Assembly: GCA_030655595.1 (NCBI GenBank)
Contig: JAUSNQ010000075.1
Location: 1-17,434, forward strand
Direction of reading: 5' to 3'
Length of the DNA: 17,434 nt
From: Paludibacter sp.
GTDB taxonomy: Bacteria; Bacteroidota; Bacteroidia; Bacteroidales; Paludibacteraceae
Position numbers and translations under genes: made by a program. The stretch's first letter is position 1, and each line of letters starts with the position of its first letter. The notes below the pieces were generated by a model. It saw only the letters and a list, made by a program, of their open reading frames with translations, made no database searches and was not told where the DNA came from. Shown here piece after piece: positions 1 through 8,376 of the stretch.

Positions 1-14
1 CAATAGTTCGTTAA
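1..14 (+). repeat. Left terminal inverted repeat of the IS
   Basis: CAATAGTTCGTTAA matches the reverse complement of 1349-1362 at 13 of 14 positions. The repeat might begin outside the window. Confidence 0.8.
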
Positions 15-60
15 TCTTTATGTTAATTCTCTGATTATGAGAAAAATAACATCGTTTTTA

Positions 61-92
61 TTTGTATAAGTCATTGGAAATCAGTATCTTTA
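61..92 (+). promoter_or_regulatory. Promoter of the IS transposase
   Basis: TTTG at 61-64 and TATCTTTA at 85-92 are 20 bases apart. This is the Bacteroidetes -33/-7 arrangement with one mismatch in the last base of the -7 box. Transcription should start near base 98, about 20 bases before the transposase ATG. Confidence 0.55.
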
Positions 93-116
93 TAGATAAT
101 CCAACCCCTATAAAGA
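87..116 (+). promoter_or_regulatory. Inverted repeat ahead of the transposase start
   Basis: TCTTTATAG (87-95) and CTATAAAGA (108-116) are perfect reverse complements around a 12-base loop. The right arm ends two bases before the ATG at 118. The left arm overlaps the -7 box, so a transcript from the element's own promoter would lack it, while a transcript entering from outside would carry both arms and could hide the start codon. IS10 and IS50 are known to limit transposase expression from read-through RNA in this way; applying it here is inference. Confidence 0.5.
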
Positions 117-117
117 C

Positions 118-1335
118 ATGATTTCCAAGACTCATATATCATACAGCTCGCTATGTGAGCATTGTTTTAAATTTTTCCCAAAACCACTTAATAAATGGCG
201 TAGGGACTTTATAATAGACGTTCTTTGGCTTTTTTTGAGTATTAAATCACCTGTCAATTTCTTGCAACTTGGCAGATATGGAGAATATGGTGAACAGCGA
301 TACCGACAGCAATTTGAAGGCAGTTTTGATTCTTTCAACTTTAATGCAGCACTTATAAATCAGTATTGTGGACAACGTAGAGCAATTGCCTTTGACCCAA
401 GCTACATTCCCAAATCAGGGCGTGAAACCGAAGGTCTTGGCTGGTTTTGGTCAGGCTGTGCCAATAAAGCCAAATGGGGCTTAGAAATAGGTGGCATTGC
501 AGTCCTTGATTTGGATAATCATACTGCGCTCCATCTTGAAGCAATTCAAACTCTGCCCCTTGAATCAGAAACACTTCTTGAATTCTATGCTCGTATCTTT
601 AATGAGAAGGCAAATGAACTTAAGAAATTGGCTCAAATTGTGGTTGTAGATGGATATTTTTCCAAACAACCATTTGTTTCTCAGCTTACAAGTTGTGGCC
701 TTGATGTTATCTCTCGCTTTCGTGACGATGTTCGTTTGCGTTATATTCTGCCAATTCAGAATACAGGAAAGCGAGGTCGTCCCAAAACAAATGGAGAAAC
801 TGTTGATTTTGCTAACATGGATATGAAACATTTTAGAATCGAAAAAGAAAATGAGGATATACGCATTTACTCTGCCGTTGTTCATGCTGTGGCGCTAAAT
901 CAAATTGTGAGAATAGCGTATGTTCAATTTCTTAAAGATGGAAAAGTAGCTTCAACAAAAGTGTACTTCTCAACAAACATAGAAATGGAAGCCACCGAAG
1001 TTTTTGAAATGTATCAAATGCGATTTCAAATCGAATTTATTTATCGAGATGCAAAACAACACACAAGCCTAACAACTTGTCAGGCTAGAAACAAAGAAAA
1101 ACTGCATTCTCATTTCAATTTTTCACTTACAGCCGTTAATATAGCAAAGGTTGTGCATTGGTATTCTATCCCAAAAGAGGAACGTAAATCCTTTTCAATG
1201 GCAGATATTAAAACCATCAATCACAATACGTTACTATTGGAAAGATTTATTACTATGTTTGCTATAAAAGCAAACGTACTCAAAAATAACCAGAATGTCA
1301 AAGAGCTACTATTTTACGGCACTATTGCCGCGTAA
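118..1335 (+). CDS. IS4-family DDE transposase
   Basis: This 405-residue protein would cut and rejoin the ends of the insertion sequence. The expected acidic triad is present: D93 in AFDPSYIPKSG, D178 in VVVDGYF, and E306. E306 lies inside a perfect IS4 signature, Y299-(2)-R302-(3)-E306-(6)-K313, in the segment YQMRFQIEFIYRDAK. The frame is intact from the ATG at 118 to a TAA 27 bases before the right end of the element. No accessory gene is visible. There is no clear Shine-Dalgarno sequence, as is usual in this phylum. The exact IS subgroup cannot be settled without comparison to a reference set, but assignment to the IS4/DDE_Tnp_1 group is firm. Confidence 0.9.
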   Translation: MISKTHISYSSLCEHCFKFFPKPLNKWRRDFIIDVLWLFLSIKSPVNFLQLGRYGEYGEQRYRQQFEGSFDSFNFNAALINQYCGQRRAIAFDPSYIPKSGRETEGLGWFWSGCANKAKWGLEIGGIAVLDLDNHTALHLEAIQTLPLESETLLEFYARIFNEKANELKKLAQIVVVDGYFSKQPFVSQLTSCGLDVISRFRDDVRLRYILPIQNTGKRGRPKTNGETVDFANMDMKHFRIEKENEDIRIYSAVVHAVALNQIVRIAYVQFLKDGKVASTKVYFSTNIEMEATEVFEMYQMRFQIEFIYRDAKQHTSLTTCQARNKEKLHSHFNFSLTAVNIAKVVHWYSIPKEERKSFSMADIKTINHNTLLLERFITMFAIKANVLKNNQNVKELLFYGTIAA

Positions 1336-1348
1336 TGTTAAATATTTT

Positions 1349-1362
1349 TTACCGAACTATTG
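1349..1362 (-). repeat. Right terminal inverted repeat of the IS
   Basis: Read on the minus strand this is CAATAGTTCGGTAA, differing from the left end only at the eleventh base. It lies 13 bases after the transposase stop codon. Confidence 0.8.
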
Positions 1363-1454
1363 CTTTAGAGAATTAACAATAAAAGAAAAAATTCAGACTC
1401 ACAAATAATTTTCATTTTTTGTCAAAATATGTTGTACTTAATTCATAAATTACC

Positions 1455-2543
1455 ATGATCATCGGATTGCCAAAAGAAATTAAAAACAATGAAAACCGGG
1501 TGGCTTTGACGCCATCAGGCGTAAATACTTTAGTAGTTAACGGCCATGTCGTATATGTTGAAAAAGATGCCGGAATAAACAGCGGATTTAGCAATGAAAG
1601 CTATGTAACAGCCGGAGCAATCCTATTAGAATGGGCAGAAGATGTTTATGCCATTGCGGAAATGATTATGAAAGTAAAAGAGCCTATTCCTCGGGAATAT
1701 CCACTAATTCAACCAAAACAGTTGGTATTTACTTACTTTCATTTTGCATCTAATGAAGAGCTGACATGCGCCATGATAGAAAGCAAGGCTGTTTGTCTGG
1801 CATACGAGACTGTGGAAGAAAACAACACCTTACCTTTGCTGATTCCTATGTCTGAAGTTGCGGGGAGAATGTCTATTCAACAAGGAGCGAAATACTTGGA
1901 AAGACCGCAGGGTGGTAAGGGAATATTACTTGGCGGTGTACCGGGAGTTAAACCTGCTCATGTGCTTATTTTGGGAGGAGGAGTTGTGGGAACGCATGCA
2001 GCTTATATGGCGGCCGGACTTGGAGCGCACGTTACAATTGCCGATATTTCTTTACCAAGATTGCGGAAACTGGATGAAATTATGCCTGCCAATGTCGATA
2101 CGATGATGTCGTCTCAATACAATATTGAGGAAATTCTTCCTCAGACAGATTTGGTGATAGGAGCTGTTTTGATCCCCGGTGCTAAAGCACCTTCTCTAAT
2201 TACCAGAGAGATGCTCAAATTACTCCCAAAAGGAGCTGTTTTGGTTGATGTGGCTATAGATCAGGGTGGTTGTTTTGAAACATCAAAACCAACTACCCAT
2301 GCATATCCTATTTATGAGGTGGATGGAATCTTACATTATTGCGTAGCAAATATTCCGGGAGCTGTTCCTTGTACTTCAACACTGGCATTAACTAATGCAA
2401 CACTTCCTTTTGCATTAAAACTTGCAAATCTCGGATGGGAAGAAGCATGCAAACAAAATGAAGCTTTACGCAAGGGTTTGAATATCGTGGAAGGGAAAGT
2501 TGTTTGCCCGGCTGTTGCAGAAACATTTGATATTCTCTGCTAA
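1455..2543 (+). CDS. ald: Alanine dehydrogenase
   Basis: This enzyme oxidatively deaminates L-alanine to pyruvate and ammonia with NAD+, or runs in reverse (EC 1.4.1.1). At 362 residues it is close to the usual 370. Key residues fall at expected positions: R15 (ENRVALTP), K75 (MKVKEP) and H96 (YFHFASN) for pyruvate/alanine binding, the Rossmann glycine motif GGGVVG at 174-179, D197 for the NAD ribose, and D269 in the DVAIDQGG segment (261-280). The N-terminal MIIGLPKEIKNNENRVALTP is the family's standard opening, which supports the ATG at 1455. It appears monocistronic, with the IS upstream and 282 bases of non-coding DNA downstream. A TATGTTG at 1428-1434 is a weak promoter candidate. Since the IS lies only 92 bases upstream, the insertion may have replaced or altered the native promoter (inference). 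Confidence 0.96.
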   Translation: MIIGLPKEIKNNENRVALTPSGVNTLVVNGHVVYVEKDAGINSGFSNESYVTAGAILLEWAEDVYAIAEMIMKVKEPIPREYPLIQPKQLVFTYFHFASNEELTCAMIESKAVCLAYETVEENNTLPLLIPMSEVAGRMSIQQGAKYLERPQGGKGILLGGVPGVKPAHVLILGGGVVGTHAAYMAAGLGAHVTIADISLPRLRKLDEIMPANVDTMMSSQYNIEEILPQTDLVIGAVLIPGAKAPSLITREMLKLLPKGAVLVDVAIDQGGCFETSKPTTHAYPIYEVDGILHYCVANIPGAVPCTSTLALTNATLPFALKLANLGWEEACKQNEALRKGLNIVEGKVVCPAVAETFDILC

Positions 2544-2690
2544 GAACTAAGTGCTAAAAGCGGGGCATATGTACAAAATTATTTGGATATTGAATCGTAA
2601 TGAGAACAGAGATTTTGCGGAGAATCGTCACTTATTATGAACAAATAAATTGACTGTGCCTTCTGCATATAGGGAGGAATTCACTCTTCA

Positions 2691-2720
2691 GTTATTTCTT
2701 AAAATAAAATCTTATCTTTG
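2691..2720 (+). promoter_or_regulatory. Promoter of the T9SS protein pair
   Basis: TATCTTTG at 2713-2720 is an exact TAnnTTTG -7 box. Upstream, GTTATT at 2691-2696 is a weak -33 element. Transcription should start near 2726, leaving a leader of about 100 bases before the ATG at 2826. Confidence 0.6.
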
Positions 2721-2732
2721 CAAAAAATATTG

Positions 2733-2788
2733 ATAGCTTTTAGCTCATAGCTTTTAAGCTAAGACCTAAGAGCTGAAATCTAAGAATT
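2733..2788 (+). repeat. AGCT-rich degenerate repeat in the mRNA leader
   Basis: ATAGCTTTTA occurs at 2733-2742 and again at 2747-2756 (period 14). Related AGCT/CTAAG units continue to about 2788. TAGCTT-TT-AAGCTA (2748-2761) is a small perfect palindrome. The repeat lies in the predicted 5' leader of the first T9SS gene; its function is unknown. Confidence 0.5.
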
Positions 2789-2825
2789 GATTAAAATTAA
2801 TATTTAGCATTTTTTTCGACACGTT

Positions 2826-5042
2826 ATGAAGAATCTGTTTATACCCGTTTTATTGGCTTTATTTGCCGTAAATCATGTTTTCGGGCAGCTTAACTTTGAA
2901 AGAAAAATCATTCAGTTACCCAGTAAAAAAACAACTTTTGAGGCTGTCGAAATAGGTGACGTCACTAACGACGGACTTTCTGACATCGTAGTAGGTTCAG
3001 GTTACTACTTTGATAATTTATACGATTATAGTGTTTTTATATATAAGCAGAATTCTGATGGAACTTTTGCCCCTCCAGTACAACTAAAATACAAGGTAAG
3101 TTATCCGGGGTTGACCGACCTTGAGATTGGTGATTTCAACAATGACAATCTTAATGATATTGCTATTGCGTTTTCAGACTCTATTGGGATTGCATTTCAA
3201 ACTACAGAAGGAGGATTTACTCCTTTCAAAGGTTATGCAGACATAAACCGGTGGTGCGGAATCAAAGCTGGTGACCTTAACAATGATGGATTGACCGATA
3301 TTGTAGGATATAACGGAGCATATAAAATTTTCTATCAGCTTCCTGCTGGTGGCTTTAGCAAATCAACAATCCCTTCTGGAAATCGAAACTGTACTCAAAT
3401 GGATATTGGGGACTTAAATAATAACGGACTGAACGATATAGTAAAAGTATATGAAAACTCGATTGAAATTCAATATCAGGAAGCCGGAAATGGAATTACA
3501 GGAAACTCTTCATTGGAAATGCAGGGTTCATTTGGAGGCAGTGTGGAAGGTGTTTCAATTGGTGACGTAAATGGGGATGATAGAAATGATATAGTGGTTA
3601 CATATGGTGGAAACAGAGGCAAAATTTGCATTTTTTATCAAACAGAAGGTGGTAGTTTCAATACTGATGATGTTAAAGTAATTTCAACATATGACATCCC
3701 TAAACCAGTAATAATTGCCGATATTAACTGTGATGGAAAAAAAGACATTACTATAGGTCATTCTGGATGGAATCATATTTCCGTTTTTACTCAAAATGAT
3801 ACTGCAGGGCTAGACAATTATGAGAAATTTCCTTCTATCTATAATTATAGAAAATTCAGTATGGCTGTCGGAGATATTAACAATGACAAAAGACCAGATA
3901 TAGTATCTGTCGGACAAGATGCCACAGTTTGTATTCAATATAACAAAACTGCTCCTTTGAGCTTCGATAGTATTAAATTTGAAACAAGAAACCTTCAAGT
4001 TGTTAATGAAATAGTTGATTCTGTCAGTTATCACTTCGTCTCTAACCCTGACACATCAACTGTATGTCCCAGAAACCGCTGCTTAAAATATAAAACAATA
4101 CGAAAATTCTCCAATGACCTTTACTCCGGTGATTCATTGTTGATAAGATTTGGCAATTTGTGTACAGCATATTGCGACACAATCATAACGCCTTTCAACT
4201 ATATCAAAAGTTTTTTGATCGATTCCGATACATCATATTCTGTAGTTTTTCTGGATACGTTGGAAGCAAATTTCAATCAAATTAATTCGCCGGCATATCT
4301 TAATATGCAATCAATCAATATCAAAGCCAATATATGTTGGGAAGTCAATATTGATAAAGATTGGGTAACTCCTTCGATAAATTCCGGAAAAAACAACCAT
4401 GTGCTTGAATTACAATTTGCAAAAAACGCCAGAGCAGAAGACAGATTTGCAAAAGTCACCATAAACGCAGATCATGTACCACCAATCACAATTAACATTA
4501 GACAATATGCTGCAAGTCCTTTTCTAAACATATCAACATCAATAGTTGTATTAAGTGAAGCAATTAACAATCAGGCATTTTTTGAAATTGACACCAATAC
4601 TGGCTGGGCAATATCAAAAAATGTTGAATGGATTAGCTTGGATAAGACCCAGGGTTTAGAAAGCGCAATTATATCAATCCTTTGTCAACCAAATGAATCT
4701 TTATCAGATAGATCGGCCTCAATCAACATCTCAACCCCCTACGGTTTTATTCGAAAAGAATTGTTCGTCTATCAGCTTAAAAAAGATATCAGTGCCGTAG
4801 ATGAAACACTGGAAGAAGACTTGGTATATTATCCAAATCCAGTCAATGATAATCTTTATTTAAAATGGAGTAATCATCAAGCAAATTATGAAATTGTGAA
4901 TCTGCAGGGGCAAGTTATTCGCAATGGAAAACTCGATGATGATATAACTGTAGTTGATTTTTCTGATCTAACTAAGGGAGTATACTTTATCAGGTTGTAT
5001 GATAATCAAAAATCCATTACTAAAAGAATCCTCAAACAGTAA
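2826..5042 (+). CDS. T9SS-exported FG-GAP propeller/BACON protein, copy 1
   Basis: This 738-residue secreted protein has no assignable enzyme activity. Residues 1-20 form a signal peptide, with cleavage likely just before Q21. Seven calcium-site-like motifs of the form GDxNxDGxxDI follow, with first aspartates at 45, 103, 150, 196, 247, 299 and 350. The spacing of 46-58 residues fits the blades of a seven-bladed FG-GAP/VCBS (integrin-like) beta-propeller. Residues about 380-480 are a linker with C414, C419, C446 and C450. Two BACON domains cover about 485-563 and 565-651. Residues 667-738 are a T9SS type A sorting domain (YPNPVNDNLYL, then GVYFIRLYDNQ and a basic end), so the protein should pass the outer membrane and be surface-anchored or released. 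The next gene is a paralogue only five bases away, so the two are probably co-transcribed. A binding or adhesion role, perhaps to glycans, is inference. Confidence 0.85.
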   Translation: MKNLFIPVLLALFAVNHVFGQLNFERKIIQLPSKKTTFEAVEIGDVTNDGLSDIVVGSGYYFDNLYDYSVFIYKQNSDGTFAPPVQLKYKVSYPGLTDLEIGDFNNDNLNDIAIAFSDSIGIAFQTTEGGFTPFKGYADINRWCGIKAGDLNNDGLTDIVGYNGAYKIFYQLPAGGFSKSTIPSGNRNCTQMDIGDLNNNGLNDIVKVYENSIEIQYQEAGNGITGNSSLEMQGSFGGSVEGVSIGDVNGDDRNDIVVTYGGNRGKICIFYQTEGGSFNTDDVKVISTYDIPKPVIIADINCDGKKDITIGHSGWNHISVFTQNDTAGLDNYEKFPSIYNYRKFSMAVGDINNDKRPDIVSVGQDATVCIQYNKTAPLSFDSIKFETRNLQVVNEIVDSVSYHFVSNPDTSTVCPRNRCLKYKTIRKFSNDLYSGDSLLIRFGNLCTAYCDTIITPFNYIKSFLIDSDTSYSVVFLDTLEANFNQINSPAYLNMQSINIKANICWEVNIDKDWVTPSINSGKNNHVLELQFAKNARAEDRFAKVTINADHVPPITINIRQYAASPFLNISTSIVVLSEAINNQAFFEIDTNTGWAISKNVEWISLDKTQGLESAIISILCQPNESLSDRSASINISTPYGFIRKELFVYQLKKDISAVDETLEEDLVYYPNPVNDNLYLKWSNHQANYEIVNLQGQVIRNGKLDDDITVVDFSDLTKGVYFIRLYDNQKSITKRILKQ

Positions 5043-5047
5043 AAATT

Positions 5048-7318
5048 ATGAAAAGAGACTGTTTTACGCTAGTATGTTTATTTTTTTGTTCTCTATATTT
5101 AACTGCACAAATAAACTTCTCAAAGAAAACATATCAGATAGTTAATGGAACCAGTACCATGAATGCAGTTGCATTAGGAGATGTCAACAATGATGGATTA
5201 AACGACTTGGTTACAGGTTCAGTATATTTGGGCACATCTTATTATGTAAGATATTTGGCTGTTTTTAATCAGGAGAGTGATACACTTTCTACACCATTAT
5301 TAATTGATTATAATAATTTAGGAACAATTACAAATGTTATAGATATTGAAATTGCTGACATGAATAATGATGAGTTAAATGATATAATCTGTTATCACGG
5401 GACAACAATTACTATTATTCAACAGTTATCTTCTGGAAATTTTGAAATAATGAAAAATATCCCCGATGTAATATCCGGTACTGGTATTGAAATAAAGGAC
5501 TTGAATGGAGATGGCTTGTTAGATATTGTTGCACTTGAAAACAATACATATAAAATATTTTATCAAAATTCATCAGGTGATTTCGAATTGACTACAATTC
5601 CTATCATGCAGACTTATTCACCATTATTTAGGATTAGTGATTTAAATGGGGACGAAATGCCTGATTTAATACATTCGAGCAACAATGGATTGATTTATAT
5701 CATGTATCAAGACGCTGATACACGTACTTTTCTGAGCAACACGATAAATTTTATGACGCAACCGGAATCATCATATTCGTATGTATTATCGGGACTAAAT
5801 ACCGGAGATTTGAATGAAGATGGAAGAAATGACATCGTTGTGGCGTATGGCGGAAATAGCGCATCTATAAAATTATTTTATCAAACCTCAGATGGAAGCA
5901 TTGACACAATTAACTCACTAAAACTGAATTCTTACGACATTCCTACTCCCGTAACAATTGACGATTTAAATTGTGATGGTTCAAACGAAATTATTATTGG
6001 TCATTCAGGATGGCAAAGTGTTTCTGTTTTTGACAAACATAATAAAAACAACTATAATAATTACCAGTTATTTCCTTCTTTATATTATTGTAGAAACAAC
6101 AGTATGGTTGTAGGAGACATAAACAATGATAAGAGACCTGATATTATCAACGTTGACCAGGCAGCGACGATAAATGTTTTGTACAACAAATCAAAACCAA
6201 CTGAATTTACGAATTTCGAATCGAAAACATATCAAGTCACTATACAAACTGACACAACTCATCATGATACGATCATATACACACCCATAATTGATGAATC
6301 TACAATTTGCAAGAGAAATCTTTTTCTTAAGCACGAAATTCAACAGATTATTAAAAACAATCATTATTCAGGGGATTCATTATATATCCGTCATGGAATG
6401 CTATGCACACCTTATGCAGACACACTCAGCACACCATTTAAATACACTACACATGAAATTCTCAAGAGTGATACTGTAGTTTCACTAGAAAACAGAGACC
6501 GTTTAGGTATTAATGGAGCTAAAGAAATTCTTGTAGACGCTGAGAAAAAGAATATTTATTTTTATATGCATTCAAATATTTGCTGGAAGCTACATACTGA
6601 TGCTGACTGGATTCAGCCCAATATCACTCAAGGAGGTAATGGAGATGGATCCGGAACAATTAGAAACACCTTCATAACTGCAGAAATCAAAAGCAATAAT
6701 GAATTTGAAGACAGAACAGGTCATATCATAATCACTGCTGAAGGCTTTGATTCTGTAATATATACAATTAATCAACAGGGTATGATCCCTTCAATTCTCG
6801 TTTCCTCAAAATCAATAATTTTAAATCAAATAAACAAAGCTGTTCTATTGTTTGCTGCAAATGTAAACTGGAATATCAGTGTTGATTCCACATGGCTATA
6901 TATTGATAAGACAGCAGGCAATCCAATTATTCCTGAAAACTATGAAATTCTGACCATCGAGGCAAGTCCCAACCCACACCATGTTGATCGTTTTGCAACC
7001 ATCACGTTATCTGGCGATTATAATACAGAGGAAAAGGTAACTATCAAACAACTAAAAAAAGACATAAGTACTGTCCATAATCCATCGTTGAACTTCTCTG
7101 TTTACCCCAACCCGGTATCTGACTGGTTGATCATAGAGAGTGACCCCGCTCTTGCAGGCGAAACAATTTTATTATTAAGTCTACAGGGAAATATTGTTTA
7201 TCAATCAGTCATCAATGACATAAAAACTGAAATCGATTGCAGATCATTACCTGAAGGGATGTATATTCTTCAGGTTAATAATGGAAAAGAAGGATATCGT
7301 ACAAAAATAGTTAAATAA
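5048..7318 (+). CDS. T9SS-exported FG-GAP propeller/BACON protein, copy 2
   Basis: This 756-residue paralogue has the same order of parts as the preceding gene. Residues 1-20 form a signal peptide. Seven propeller motifs have first aspartates near 45, 104, 151, 198, 254, 306 and 357. A linker at about 385-490 has only one cysteine pair (C421, C453). Two BACON domains cover about 495-577 and 580-668, and a T9SS sorting domain covers 685-756 (VYPNPVSDWLIIES, then EGMYILQVNNGKEGYRTKIVK). Some propeller stretches are almost identical to copy 1, such as IGHSGW and GDINNDKRPDI. The first blades and the BACON domains have diverged more, so the duplication is not recent. The ATG lies five bases after the previous stop. 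The gene ends 13 bases before the convergent pheS gene with no obvious terminator. The ligand is unknown. Confidence 0.85.
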   Translation: MKRDCFTLVCLFFCSLYLTAQINFSKKTYQIVNGTSTMNAVALGDVNNDGLNDLVTGSVYLGTSYYVRYLAVFNQESDTLSTPLLIDYNNLGTITNVIDIEIADMNNDELNDIICYHGTTITIIQQLSSGNFEIMKNIPDVISGTGIEIKDLNGDGLLDIVALENNTYKIFYQNSSGDFELTTIPIMQTYSPLFRISDLNGDEMPDLIHSSNNGLIYIMYQDADTRTFLSNTINFMTQPESSYSYVLSGLNTGDLNEDGRNDIVVAYGGNSASIKLFYQTSDGSIDTINSLKLNSYDIPTPVTIDDLNCDGSNEIIIGHSGWQSVSVFDKHNKNNYNNYQLFPSLYYCRNNSMVVGDINNDKRPDIINVDQAATINVLYNKSKPTEFTNFESKTYQVTIQTDTTHHDTIIYTPIIDESTICKRNLFLKHEIQQIIKNNHYSGDSLYIRHGMLCTPYADTLSTPFKYTTHEILKSDTVVSLENRDRLGINGAKEILVDAEKKNIYFYMHSNICWKLHTDADWIQPNITQGGNGDGSGTIRNTFITAEIKSNNEFEDRTGHIIITAEGFDSVIYTINQQGMIPSILVSSKSIILNQINKAVLLFAANVNWNISVDSTWLYIDKTAGNPIIPENYEILTIEASPNPHHVDRFATITLSGDYNTEEKVTIKQLKKDISTVHNPSLNFSVYPNPVSDWLIIESDPALAGETILLLSLQGNIVYQSVINDIKTEIDCRSLPEGMYILQVNNGKEGYRTKIVK

Positions 7319-7331
7319 ATTCGTGTTTAAA

Positions 7332-8351
7332 TCAATACGCCGCCTCAAACTGCTCCAAAAACCTCACGTCATTTTCTGAGAACATACGCAGGTCTTTCAC
7401 CTGGTATTTCAGGTTGGTAATACGTTCGATACCCATGCCGAAAGCATAGCCGGAATAGATTTTAGAATCTATGCCGCAGTTTTCGAGCACGTTCGGGTCA
7501 ACCATCCCGCAACCGAGAATTTCTACCCAGCCGGTGTGTTTGCAAAATGGACAACCTTTTCCACCACAGAGGTTGCAGGAAATATCCATTTCAGCACTGG
7601 GCTCCGTGAATGGAAAATACGACGGACGCAGACGAATTTCAGTTGATTCACCAAACATTTCCTTGGCAAAATACATCAATGCTTGTTTCAAGTCTGCAAA
7701 AGACACATCTTTGTCGATGTAGAGACCTTCAACCTGGTGAAAGAAACAATGGGCACGATAGGAAATGGCTTCGTTGCGATAGACTCTGCCCGGGAATATC
7801 ATTCGGATTGGAGGTTTTTGTCTCGACATCACGCGTGTTTGCACAGATGAAGTATGTGTCCTCAAAACCACATCGGGATTTTGTTCGATAAAAAAAGTAT
7901 CTTGCATATCGCGTGCAGGGTGTTCAGGCGGAAAGTTTAATGCCCCGAAAACATGCCAGTCGTCCTCAATCTCAGGACCTTCAGCAATGGTAAAGCCAAT
8001 TCTCGAAAAAATGTCGATAATTTCATTTTTCACCAAAGAAAGTGGATGACGCGTGCCCAGTGAAATAGGTTCGGAAGTCATCGTTAAATCAAGTTTCTCC
8101 TTAGCACTTCCAGCTTCACTGAGGTGCGCTTTCAATTCATTAATTCTGTCTTGTGCGTGATTCTTTAATTCATTCAACAACTGCCCCACCTCACGCTTTT
8201 CTTCGTTGGCAACATCCCTGAATTCATTGAACAAAACAGAAATATCACCTTTTTTGCTCAAATACTTGATTCTAAAGTTCTCCAACTCATCCAGACTGGT
8301 AGCCTGCAATGCCTTGATCTCAATCAACAATTCGTTAATTCTTTCCTTCAT
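7332..8351 (-). CDS. pheS: Phenylalanine--tRNA ligase, alpha subunit
   Basis: This is the catalytic subunit of the alpha2-beta2 synthetase that charges tRNA-Phe (EC 6.1.1.20). The N-terminal region is the coiled-coil tRNA-binding arm (MKERINELLIEIKALQ to about residue 90). The class II core follows, with motif 2 (GRVYRNEAISYRAHCFFHQVEG), FPFTEPSAEMD, a CxxC...CxxC cluster (CNLCGGKGCPFC) and motif 3 (FGMGIERI). I place the start at 8351, giving 339 residues. The ORF has another ATG at 8366 (344 residues), but the predicted transcript starts near 8371, leaving almost no leader for it, and the family normally opens as MKERIxxLL. The beta-subunit gene is not adjacent, which is common in Bacteroidetes. 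The gene converges with the T9SS pair and is divergent from the DUF2461 gene. Confidence 0.95.
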   Translation of the reverse strand: MKERINELLIEIKALQATSLDELENFRIKYLSKKGDISVLFNEFRDVANEEKREVGQLLNELKNHAQDRINELKAHLSEAGSAKEKLDLTMTSEPISLGTRHPLSLVKNEIIDIFSRIGFTIAEGPEIEDDWHVFGALNFPPEHPARDMQDTFFIEQNPDVVLRTHTSSVQTRVMSRQKPPIRMIFPGRVYRNEAISYRAHCFFHQVEGLYIDKDVSFADLKQALMYFAKEMFGESTEIRLRPSYFPFTEPSAEMDISCNLCGGKGCPFCKHTGWVEILGCGMVDPNVLENCGIDSKIYSGYAFGMGIERITNLKYQVKDLRMFSENDVRFLEQFEAAY

Positions 8352-8376
8352 GCTTACATTATTCATTATTCGCCCG

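Larger units (their letters stand above)
1..1362 (+). mobile_element. IS4-family insertion sequence, apparently complete
   Basis: The element is bounded by inverted repeats. Bases 1-10 (CAATAGTTCG) are the exact reverse complement of 1353-1362 (CGAACTATTG). The match continues to 13 of 14 bases (TTAA on the left against GTAA on the right). It holds one intact transposase gene that fills almost all its length, and about 1.36 kb is normal for IS4-family elements. Because base 1 is the first base of the window, the outer edge on the left and any target-site duplication cannot be checked. The bases after the right end are CTTTAGAG. An open transposase frame and matched ends suggest a recent and possibly still active insertion, placed 92 bases before the alanine dehydrogenase start. 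Confidence 0.85.
2544..2825. other. Intergenic region between ald and the T9SS pair
   Basis: This 282-base stretch has no credible gene. It holds a promoter (2691-2720) and a low-complexity AGCT-rich leader (2733-2788). A shorter similar patch (CTAAGTGCTAAAAGC) lies just after the ald stop. No clear terminator for ald is visible. Confidence 0.6.

Noticed and set aside
565..885. 106-residue minus-strand frame inside the transposase gene
   Set aside because: It lies fully antisense to a clear transposase with intact catalytic motifs; a shadow frame.
1418..1434. TTTG and TATGTTG as an ald promoter
   Set aside because: The two boxes are only six bases apart and the second lacks one T, so the match is not convincing.
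7319..7331. Terminator between the T9SS pair and pheS
   Set aside because: Only 13 bases separate the convergent stops and no stable stem is visible there.
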